Positions 1 through 4,772 of a stretch of 7,062 nucleotides of DNA are shown here, one piece after another. The notes under the pieces are model-generated. The model saw only the letters and a program-made list of their open reading frames with translations. It had not been told where the DNA came from and made no database searches. Position numbers and translations under genes: made by a program. The number at the start of each line of letters is the position of its first letter. Within the stretch, counting starts at the first letter, position 1. Source of the DNA: Chloroflexota bacterium. Its GTDB lineage: Bacteria > Chloroflexota > Limnocylindria > P2-11E. The stretch is taken from NCBI GenBank assembly GCA_013695575.1, contig JACDAF010000072.1, positions 1-7,062 of the forward strand, given 5' to 3'.

Positions 1-1537
1 ACCGCGCGAGCGCGAGCGAGCGATCGCCGATCTCGGTGATCTCGTCGGTGCCGATCCCCCACCCCGTCACGGCGTTGACGATGTCCGCGAGCTTCGTGTC
101 GTCGTACTTCAGGAAGAAGCACATGCCCACGGTGTTGCGCGCGGATCGGGATGGCAGGTTGCTGTTCATGTGGTCGCCGCCGGTCGGGCTCGTCGCGTAT
201 GAGACGCGGACCTGCTTGCCGTAGTCGGTCCGCTGACGAGGATCGTGCATCGCGAGCTCGAGACCCTTCACCGTGGTGAGGAGCTCTGCCCCCCCGAGCG
301 TGGCCGCGGCACGCTCTGAGCCTTCGGCCAGGGTATCGCCGAGGCCGAGGCGGTGGCCGATCGCCTCCACCGCGGCCAGGACGGCGCGTCCATTGCCGAA
401 CTCGAGCGGCTCGCCGTCGATCTCCACGTCCGGGGTGATGCCGGCCCTGCGGCAGGCCATCGCCCACGCGACGGTCGCGCCGAGCGAGATGGTATCGAGG
501 CCGAGCGCGTTGCAGCGCTCGTTGGCCTTGCTGATGAGCGCGAGGTCGCCGACGCCGCACTGTGAGCCGAGCGCGGCGATCGACTCGAACTCGGGTCCGC
601 CGTACTTCGGATCGATCTGGTACGGGGTCTCCATCTTCACGACCTTCTTGCAGCGGACCGAGCAGGCCCAGCAGGCCTCCATCTTCACGCGATAGCCTTT
701 CTCGACGAGCGCCTCCGCGCTGATCTCACCGGCGTCCTCGAAGGGGCCGCCCTCGAAGTTGCGCACGGCCATCCCGCCGACGCGGGCGTAGCCATCGAGA
801 CCCATGCCCGTGCCGAAGTTATGGAAGGCCCAATGGTTCTCCTGCAGCGTGTCGGCGACCCAGCGGCCCACCTCCTTCACCTTCGCCGCATCCGCGAGCG
901 GGAGATTCTTGGATCCTCTCACGACGATGGCTTTCAGCTTCTTGCTCCCCATCACGGCGCCCATCCCGGAGCGTCCCGCGATGTCCTTGAAGTCGTTGAC
1001 GATGCCGGCGAAACGGACCAGCTGCTCGCCGCCGGGCCCGATCTCGCACACGCGGGCGAGGCGCTCGCCGACCTCTGCTTTCAGCGTCTCCTCGGTGTCC
1101 ATGACCTCCAAGCCCCAGAGGTGCGCCGCGTCGCGGATCTCGACCTGATCGTCCCTGATGAAGAGGTAGACCGGCGACGACGCCGCGCCGGTGACCACGA
1201 TGCCGTCCCAGCCGGCGCGTTTCAGCTCGGCGCCCCAAAAGCCGCCGACCTCTGCCTCGCCGAACCCGCCCGAGATGGGCGACTTCGCGCCGACAGCGTG
1301 TCGGGAGGCGCCCGAGAGCGGGGTGCCCGTGAGGACCCCCATCGCGAAGACGAGGACGTTGTCGGGCGACAGCGCGTCCGCTCCGACCGGAACCTCGCGC
1401 AGGAGGTAGTGCGCGATCAGCGCACGCCCGCCGGGGTTCCGGCGGAACGTTGGCCCGTCCATCTCCTCGACCGAGGTGGTGCGTCCGGTGAGGTCGACGC
1501 GCAGGATCCTGCCCCACGATCCGTACCGCTGGTCCAT
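1..1537 (-). CDS. aor: Aldehyde ferredoxin oxidoreductase family protein (C-terminus cut off by window edge)
   Basis: Pterin-dependent tungsten or molybdenum enzyme of the AOR family, cytoplasmic, typically oxidising an aldehyde to a carboxylate with electrons passed to ferredoxin. The frame is open from ATG at 1537 to the window edge: 512 residues of a family usually near 600, so about 100 C-terminal residues lie outside. The N-terminal cofactor-binding part contains GTPLSG (residues 71-76) and SPISGGFGEAEVGGFWGAEL (86-105). The family block around residues 167-208 includes AGRSGMGAVMGSKKLKAI. The [4Fe-4S] ligands are in place: C289-x2-C292-x3-C296 and a fourth candidate, C473, in NTVGMCF. 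The block GPEFESIAALGSQCGVGD (residues 314-331) is also typical. No strong ribosome binding site precedes the ATG; an in-frame TTG three codons upstream is an alternative start. The gene is divergent from the plus-strand gene at 1639. The substrate cannot be read from the sequence, and no pterin- or MoaD-type gene is visible here. Confidence 0.95.
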   Translation of the reverse strand, partial: MDQRYGSWGRILRVDLTGRTTSVEEMDGPTFRRNPGGRALIAHYLLREVPVGADALSPDNVLVFAMGVLTGTPLSGASRHAVGAKSPISGGFGEAEVGGFWGAELKRAGWDGIVVTGAASSPVYLFIRDDQVEIRDAAHLWGLEVMDTEETLKAEVGERLARVCEIGPGGEQLVRFAGIVNDFKDIAGRSGMGAVMGSKKLKAIVVRGSKNLPLADAAKVKEVGRWVADTLQENHWAFHNFGTGMGLDGYARVGGMAVRNFEGGPFEDAGEISAEALVEKGYRVKMEACWACSVRCKKVVKMETPYQIDPKYGGPEFESIAALGSQCGVGDLALISKANERCNALGLDTISLGATVAWAMACRRAGITPDVEIDGEPLEFGNGRAVLAAVEAIGHRLGLGDTLAEGSERAAATLGGAELLTTVKGLELAMHDPRQRTDYGKQVRVSYATSPTGGDHMNSNLPSRSARNTVGMCFFLKYDDTKLADIVNAVTGWGIGTDEITEIGDRSLALAR

Positions 1538-1566
1538 CGCGGACAATGGTGACAGGCGCGGGCGGG

Positions 1567-1600
1567 CTCCGCCGACCGGGCCAGAGTGCCTCCGCCGACC
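1567..1600. promoter_or_regulatory. 11-bp direct repeat pair in the divergent intergenic region
   Basis: The sequence ctccgccgacc occurs exactly at 1567-1577 and again at 1590-1600, 23 bp apart start to start, or about two helical turns. It lies between the two divergent start codons (1537 and 1639). Tandem spacing like this suits a dimeric or cooperative regulator, but the motif is GC-rich and could be chance. No clear -35/-10 promoter could be assigned nearby on either strand. Confidence 0.35.
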
Positions 1601-1601
1601 A

Positions 1602-1618
1602 CGCTGATGCGGTCAGCG
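1602..1618. promoter_or_regulatory. Inverted repeat CGCTGA-N5-TCAGCG, operator-like
   Basis: A perfect 6-bp dyad (cgctga at 1602-1607, tcagcg at 1613-1618, spacer tgcgg) sits just upstream of the ribosome binding site of the plus-strand gene. It is about 65 bp upstream of the AOR start codon. It could be a regulator half-site pair or a small hairpin in the leader RNA. The regulator is not identified. Confidence 0.35.
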
Positions 1619-1622
1619 AAGC

Positions 1623-1632
1623 GAGAGGTGAG
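1623..1632 (+). promoter_or_regulatory. Strong ribosome binding site that fixes the start at 1639
   Basis: The sequence gagaggtgag closely matches the 16S rRNA anti-Shine-Dalgarno complement and lies about 7 nt before the ATG at 1639. This selects that ATG over the in-frame ATG at 1546, which has no such signal. Confidence 0.75.
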
Positions 1633-1638
1633 ACGAGC

Positions 1639-2067
1639 ATGAGCGAGTACGACCTCGTGTGCGACGTGTGCACGAAGCCACTCGAACCCGCGGACGGGGT
1701 GCTCTCGTGGAGCACCGACGGTGCGACCGAGAGCGGGTTCCAACTCGGCCACACGGGATGTGTGCCGCCCCAAGCGACCGAGCGGCTCGAGCTGCGGCGC
1801 CTGGTCCTCCCGAATGAATACCTCGGGTTCGTCGCCGAGCGTCTCGGGCGCCAGATCACGGATCCCGAGCCGCTCCGCGCGATCGTCTGGGCACTCGCGC
1901 CGTTCGTCATGCGCCACGACAACCCTGCCGAGATGGACACCCTCCGCGCCGCGTCGTTCGGCGCGCGGCCAGGAGTGAAGCCCGGGTCCGACGCGGCGAC
2001 GCCACACGACCGCGCGACCACGGAGCGTCCCGGAAAGCTCACCCGCGAGAGCCACTCGGCCAAGTAG
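1639..2067 (+). CDS. Unrecognised 142-aa protein with a CxxC...HxxC zinc-site-like pattern
   Basis: I do not recognise this family. The protein starts MSEYDLVCDVC. Cysteines C8 and C11 (C-x2-C), followed by H38 and C41 in HTGC, look like a small treble-clef-type zinc site in the first 45 residues. A helical middle part (about 50-105, with ERLELRRLVLP and LRAIVWALAPFVM) follows. The tail from about residue 108 is low-complexity, rich in Pro, Ala, Thr, Arg and Ser, and probably disordered. There is no signal peptide or membrane segment. It is the only plus-strand gene in the window, divergent from the AOR gene and convergent with the cyclic-nucleotide-binding gene, whose stop is only 15 bp away. 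The position suggests a role tied to the AOR gene, for instance as a small metal-binding regulator or accessory protein. That is inference from neighbourhood only. Confidence 0.75.
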   Translation: MSEYDLVCDVCTKPLEPADGVLSWSTDGATESGFQLGHTGCVPPQATERLELRRLVLPNEYLGFVAERLGRQITDPEPLRAIVWALAPFVMRHDNPAEMDTLRAASFGARPGVKPGSDAATPHDRATTERPGKLTRESHSAK

Positions 2068-2082
2068 CGTGTGGCGCGCGTG

Positions 2083-2502
2083 CTACCCGTGCGCCAGTTG
2101 GCTCCCGGCGCGCAACCGCTGCACCACCGTGTACAGCATCGACACGGCGATCTCGGCGTTCTGATGCAGAACGTCACGGAACTGCGCCGGCCCGAGGACC
2201 AGGGCGCGCGCCTGCTGCGTCACGGTCACCGTGGCGGTGCGTGGGCCGTTGTCCAGAAGCGCGATCTCGCCGAAGAACTCGCCCTCACCGATCTCCTTGA
2301 TCGTCCTGCCTGCGGCGCTCACGTCCGCTCTTCCGGAGAGCAGGATGAAGAAGTCGCCGCCGCTCTGGCCCTCGCGGCACAGGACGGTGCCACCGGGCAG
2401 ATCGAGCTCTTCGACGCGGCCTGCGATGAACTGCAGCTGCTTGTCCGTGCACGGCGCGAAGAGCGGAACGCGGCGCAGACGCTCGACGCGGGGGTCGCTC
2501 AT
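2083..2502 (-). CDS. Stand-alone cyclic-nucleotide-binding domain protein
   Basis: A 139-residue protein made almost wholly of one cNMP-binding (CRP/PKA-type) beta-barrel. The barrel starts near residue 33 (LDLPGGTVLCREGQ). The phosphate-binding cassette reads FGEIALLDNGPRTATV (residues 77-92), with the expected Glu79 and Arg88 that contact the ribose and cyclic phosphate, so ligand binding looks intact. A C-terminal helix (about 105-135) follows. There is no helix-turn-helix, kinase, channel or transporter domain, so any output must come from a partner protein. Such single-domain proteins are known in bacteria, but their targets are generally unknown. It is the last of the minus-strand run, starting 33 bp after the stop of the 73-aa gene and ending convergently 15 bp from the plus-strand gene. 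No convincing Shine-Dalgarno sequence lies directly before the ATG. Confidence 0.92.
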   Translation of the reverse strand: MSDPRVERLRRVPLFAPCTDKQLQFIAGRVEELDLPGGTVLCREGQSGGDFFILLSGRADVSAAGRTIKEIGEGEFFGEIALLDNGPRTATVTVTQQARALVLGPAQFRDVLHQNAEIAVSMLYTVVQRLRAGSQLAHG

Positions 2503-2535
2503 CGGCGCGGAGTCTACGGCACCTGGATCGCGGCT

Positions 2536-2757
2536 TCAGTCCTCGAGTAGCTCCACCCTGCGCGCGAGGAGACGCTGGTGCAGGTGGCCGATGCGGCCCA
2601 GCAGTCCCGCGTATCGCGCCCACACGACCTTCCACTCGTCCTCGGAAGCGGTGGCATCGAGCACCTCTGGCTCGAGCTCCGACACCTCGCGCAGCGCGCT
2701 GCGGAGCTCGTCAAAGAGCGCGACCCATCGCTCGTCGGACAGCACCTGCGCGGTCAG
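2536..2757 (-). CDS. Small helical protein, 73 aa, probable CTG start
   Basis: No family recognised. The product is predicted to be almost entirely alpha-helical and charged, with leucine-rich amphipathic stretches (VALFDELRSALREVSELE, then a second helix through LLGRIGHLHQRLLARRVELL), as in a short helical hairpin or coiled-coil protein. The first ordinary start codon is GTG at 2745, giving 69 aa, but it has no suitably placed ribosome binding site. CTG at 2757 has AAGGAG six bases upstream and overlaps the previous gene's stop as CTGA, so I chose it; the four added residues are LTAQ (Met when initiated). The gene sits between the membrane protein gene and the cyclic-nucleotide-binding gene and is probably translated by coupling. 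Codon composition and the lack of rare codons favour a real gene over chance, but the small size leaves doubt. Confidence 0.65.
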   Translation of the reverse strand: MTAQVLSDERWVALFDELRSALREVSELEPEVLDATASEDEWKVVWARYAGLLGRIGHLHQRLLARRVELLED

Positions 2758-2996
2758 CTTCGTCTCCTTGGGTCCTCGTCGACGCGGCGGCCGCGCCAGT
2801 ACTTCACGTTGCCGCTACCGCCGCCCCGCCCGCCGCGGATGCCGTGCCCGTCATATCGGGTGAACGCGAATGCAGCGAGCGCGAACAGCGCTGGCACGAT
2901 CCCGTCGAGCGTGTACGCCTGGAAGGCCCAGACGAGCACGGCGCCGAGGGACCACGCGAAGCAGATGACCAGGAGACGCCAGAACGGACGGTTCAC
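2754..2996 (-). CDS. Small two-helix membrane protein with Gly/Arg-rich tail, 80 aa
   Basis: Unrecognised small inner-membrane protein. The GTG start at 2996 overlaps the deaminase stop as GTGA and has AGGA 7 nt upstream (3007-3004). The ATG at 3035 would add 13 polar residues and overlap the deaminase further, so it is less likely. Residues 5-25 (FWRLLVICFAWSLGAVLVWAF) and about 32-47 (GIVPALFALAAFAF) form two hydrophobic segments joined by a tight turn. After them come a Gly/Arg-rich linker (GIRGGRGGGSGN, residues 52-63) and a basic-acidic end, RVDEDPRRRS. With a short N-terminus and positive charges after the second helix, both ends are probably cytoplasmic. Coupling to the deaminase upstream and to the helical protein downstream suggests co-production. 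No function can be assigned. Confidence 0.75.
   Translation of the reverse strand: MNRPFWRLLVICFAWSLGAVLVWAFQAYTLDGIVPALFALAAFAFTRYDGHGIRGGRGGGSGNVKYWRGRRVDEDPRRRS
2764..2769 (-). promoter_or_regulatory. Ribosome binding site AAGGAG pointing at a CTG start
   Basis: On the minus strand AAGGAG lies within the end of the membrane-protein gene and is separated by 6 nt from CTG (2757-2755), an ideal distance. The next in-frame GTG is 18 nt from it, too far for normal initiation. This site is the main reason for calling the CTG start. Confidence 0.6.
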
Positions 2997-3988
2997 GTGC
3001 TCGTCCTGCCGACGAATGTCGCCTCGCGGGCCCACTCACCGCACTGCGCGAGCTCCTCCTTCGAGACGACGGCAGCACCAACGAGCATCCGCAGCTCCTC
3101 GCGGAGCGTGGTCTGAAGCATCTCGGGGCCGTCTGTGTTGAAGCTGAAGCGCACGTTGTGCGTCCGGAATGTGGCGATGTACTCCCCGAGCTGCGCGAGA
3201 TCCCTGACGACCCCCGTATGAAGATTCGACGAGGGACATATCTCGAGCAGGACCTTCCGCTCGGCCAGCTTTCTGCAGACGGTCGCGTCCTCCGCGGCAT
3301 GGATGCCGTGGCCGATCCGGTCGGGTCGGAGATACTCGATCACCTCGTCGACCGATTCGGCGCCCTCATCCTCGCCGGCGTGCACCGTCAGGCCGAGCCC
3401 GGCCTCCCGCGCGCGTTTGAAGAGCCCGGCGTGATCGCGGTAGCGGAACCCCGCACTCGAGGGCCCGGCGATATCGATGGCAAGCACGCCGCGGTGGCGG
3501 TAGGCGATCGCCTTCTCGACGAGGATCTCGTTCAGGGCGTGATCGAAGCTGCGATCGAGACAGAAGATGAGGCCAGCCTTCACGGGATAGTCGAGGCGGG
3601 CGCGGTCGAGCCCGCGGATCGACGCGAGAATGATGTGGTCGAGGTCCCGCTCGCCGCCGCGGTTGCGCTTCATCGGGTTATAGCGCAGCTCGAGCGTCGT
3701 GATGTTCGCCTTGCGGTATGCGCCGCCGACCACCTCATACACGGACTCCTCGACAGCGAGCGGGCTCGACTGGATGAGCTCGGTCCAGCGATACAGGGAG
3801 AGGAACTCGTCGAACGACTTCCGCGAGCCAGGCTTTACCGTGATGAGCTCGAGGAACTCCCAGTAATCGCGCGTCGGCAGCCTGATCCCCTGCCGGTGGG
3901 CGAGGCTCCACATCGCTGCGGGATCGACGGCGCCGCCGAGATGCACATGCAGCTCGGTCAGCTCGTCGCCGAGTGGGTGCGGGCTCAG
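2993..3988 (-). CDS. add: Adenosine deaminase family protein, with non-standard start
   Basis: Zinc-dependent amidohydrolase of the adenosine deaminase family, likely cytosolic, hydrolysing an amino-purine nucleoside or related compound and releasing ammonia. Numbered from the CTG at 3988 (331 aa, normal family length), the metal and catalytic residues are H14 and H16 (ELHVHLGGA), H203 and E206 (VHAGED), H227 (RIGHGIH) and D286 (FNTDGPE). CPSSNLHTG (251-259) is also typical. The usual Asp-Asp pair is Asp-Gly here (G287), so the purine contact made by the second Asp is missing. Substrate may differ from adenosine. The first ordinary start codon, GTG at 3946, would delete the first zinc His, so translation must begin or enter upstream. 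No ATG, GTG or TTG exists in frame in the nearby upstream stretch. CTG at 3988 overlaps the stop of the 131-aa gene (CTGA). Entry by -1 frameshift is the alternative. Confidence 0.88.
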   Translation of the reverse strand: MSPHPLGDELTELHVHLGGAVDPAAMWSLAHRQGIRLPTRDYWEFLELITVKPGSRKSFDEFLSLYRWTELIQSSPLAVEESVYEVVGGAYRKANITTLELRYNPMKRNRGGERDLDHIILASIRGLDRARLDYPVKAGLIFCLDRSFDHALNEILVEKAIAYRHRGVLAIDIAGPSSAGFRYRDHAGLFKRAREAGLGLTVHAGEDEGAESVDEVIEYLRPDRIGHGIHAAEDATVCRKLAERKVLLEICPSSNLHTGVVRDLAQLGEYIATFRTHNVRFSFNTDGPEMLQTTLREELRMLVGAAVVSKEELAQCGEWAREATFVGRTST

Positions 3989-4380
3989 CTGGTGGGGGGG
4001 CGACGCACGCGGCGTCGGCGGCGCGGCGCGGCAGGCTTGCCCTCCGGATGCTCGCCCCAGATGACATGCCCGTCGTCATCCGGGGATGCGACCGTGGCCA
4101 GGCGGTCCCAGATCTCTGCCCGGCGCAGGTCCTGCTCGGCGACGTCGCGCACGAGGGCACGCTCGAGCATCACGTCGCAGTCGTACGGAGAGCCGACCAT
4201 CTTCCAGCCCTGCTCCGATAGCAGGTCGAGCAGGCGCGCGATCTCGGTGAGCCGCTGCGGCGTATCCGACACGAACTCCCGGAGCCAGCCCGAGTACGTC
4301 TTCTTGCCGCGGTCCGAGCGGTCCAGCTCGTCACGAACGTTGCCGAAGACGTGGATCAGGATGAAGCTCGGACCCGCCAT
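3985..4380 (-). CDS. Unrecognised 131-aa protein with arginine-rich tail
   Basis: No known family recognised. It starts MAGPSFILIHVFGNV, a hydrophobic beta-strand-like opening. A mixed helical body follows (TPQRLTEIARLLDLLSEQGW, then MVGSPYDCDVMLERALV and a helix through EQDLRRAEIWDRL). The C-terminus becomes polar and ends in a strongly basic run, RRRRRVRRPP (about residues 118-129), which could contact nucleic acid or be a disordered extension. The ATG at 4380 follows the upstream stop by 10 bp. No ribosome binding site is correctly spaced for it: GAGGAG (4405-4400) is 19 nt away but only 10 nt from an in-frame CTG at 4389, which would add three residues. The stop codon overlaps the deaminase CTG. 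The basic tail lies in a C-rich stretch ending in a C7 run, so its exact sequence depends on correct homopolymer length. Confidence 0.7.
   Translation of the reverse strand: MAGPSFILIHVFGNVRDELDRSDRGKKTYSGWLREFVSDTPQRLTEIARLLDLLSEQGWKMVGSPYDCDVMLERALVRDVAEQDLRRAEIWDRLATVASPDDDGHVIWGEHPEGKPAAPRRRRRVRRPPTS
3994..4000 (-). other. Candidate -1 slippery heptamer C CCC CCC before the deaminase
   Basis: On the minus strand, seven C's span codons CGC CCC CCC of the 131-aa gene, in the X XXY YYZ phase required for -1 slippage. They lie two codons before its stop (ACC AGC TGA). Slipping back one base would read on as CAC CAG CTG AGC, straight into the deaminase, giving a fusion of about 460 residues. 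No strong stimulatory stem-loop or correctly placed Shine-Dalgarno was seen; a weak 5-bp CTCGG/CCGAG stem lies downstream. A G7 run also occurs in the AOR gene, so such runs are not rare here, and a sequencing indel is possible. Confidence 0.3.
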
Positions 4381-4390
4381 TTCGCGCAGT

Positions 4391-4714
4391 TTAGCCGCGC
4401 TCCTCGACGAATCGGTATCCGCCGTCAGAGTCCTTCGCGATGACGACGAGCGCCTTGGCTTTGAAGCCGCTCTGTCCCTTGAGCGCCGGGCAGACAAGGT
4501 GGTAATGCTCATGCTCTGGTGGGACGCACGTGCACTTCTCGGCCTGGATCTCCGCGTCGAACCGCCGAGCCCCGATGCGCAGCGCCACCGGGGCCCCGGG
4601 CTCAGGGAAGAGCTTCCACGCCTCTCTCATGATCAGGATGCGGCTCTTGCGGACGTCCTCGGAGCTGAGCCGATGACGGTAGGTGGATCGAGAAACACTC
4701 ATCGCTGTGATCAT
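4391..4714 (-). CDS. Unrecognised 107-aa Cys/His-cluster protein
   Basis: Family not recognised. Numbered from ATG at 4714, the central part holds C61-x-C63-x4-H68-x-H70-x-H72-x2-C75 (KCTCVPPEHEHYHLVC). This dense set of possible metal ligands could bind zinc, nickel or another metal; which metal is unknown. The N-terminus is basic and helical (STYRHRLSSEDVRKSRILIM), and strands seem likely on both sides of the Cys/His cluster (PVALRIG, AKALVVIAK). No signal peptide is seen. The ATG at 4714 has GGGA 9 nt upstream; the second Met (4702, 103 aa) is an alternative start. It begins 58 bp after the glcF stop, so it may open a second transcription unit, and it ends 10 bp before the 131-aa gene. The stretch before it (tcattttctcatg, 4711-4723) is the most AT-rich in the area, but no promoter can be assigned firmly. 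Confidence 0.7.
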   Translation of the reverse strand: MITAMSVSRSTYRHRLSSEDVRKSRILIMREAWKLFPEPGAPVALRIGARRFDAEIQAEKCTCVPPEHEHYHLVCPALKGQSGFKAKALVVIAKDSDGGYRFVEERG

Positions 4715-4751
4715 TTTCTCATGTCCCGGCCGTTTCTGCTCGCTGCGCCAT

Positions 4752-4770
4752 CCGGCCCGGCCGGGGCCGG
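4752..4770. terminator. GC-rich hairpin after glcF, no U-tract
   Basis: A perfect 7-bp stem (ccggccc at 4752-4758, gggccgg at 4764-4770) with a 5-nt loop begins 3 bp after the glcF stop codon on the transcribed strand. No run of T's follows it, so it is not a canonical intrinsic terminator. It could protect the 3' end of the aminotransferase-glcF transcript or attenuate read-through into the downstream genes. Confidence 0.4.
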
Positions 4771-4772
4771 GG

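Noticed and set aside
289..295. Seven-base C run inside the AOR gene as a second slippery or phase-variable site
   Set aside because: The frame on both sides matches the family well without slippage, and no alternative frame leads anywhere. It mainly shows that such runs occur by chance here, which also weakens the case at 3994-4000.
1546..1638. Upstream ATG that would add 31 residues to the plus-strand Cys/His protein
   Set aside because: There is no ribosome binding site at 1546, and the extension would run over the direct repeat and dyad. The ATG at 1639 has a near-ideal Shine-Dalgarno.
2073..2095. Possible bidirectional terminator between the convergent genes (GGCGC...GCGCC)
   Set aside because: Only a 5-bp stem with a 13-nt loop, no T-run, and it overlaps coding sequence. 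It is within what chance gives at this GC content.
819..2177. Minus-strand open frame of 452 codons
   Set aside because: It overlaps the AOR gene in another frame and then crosses the plus-strand gene and the cyclic-nucleotide-binding gene. Its product is Arg-rich and featureless.
2231..2863. Plus-strand open frame of 210 codons opposite the cyclic-nucleotide-binding and small genes
   Set aside because: Ser/Arg-rich low-complexity translation with no ribosome binding site; the opposite strand has a clear domain.
2993..3946. Deaminase start at GTG 3946
   Set aside because: It would remove the first zinc-binding His of the HVH motif and the conserved residues before it, leaving an inactive enzyme.
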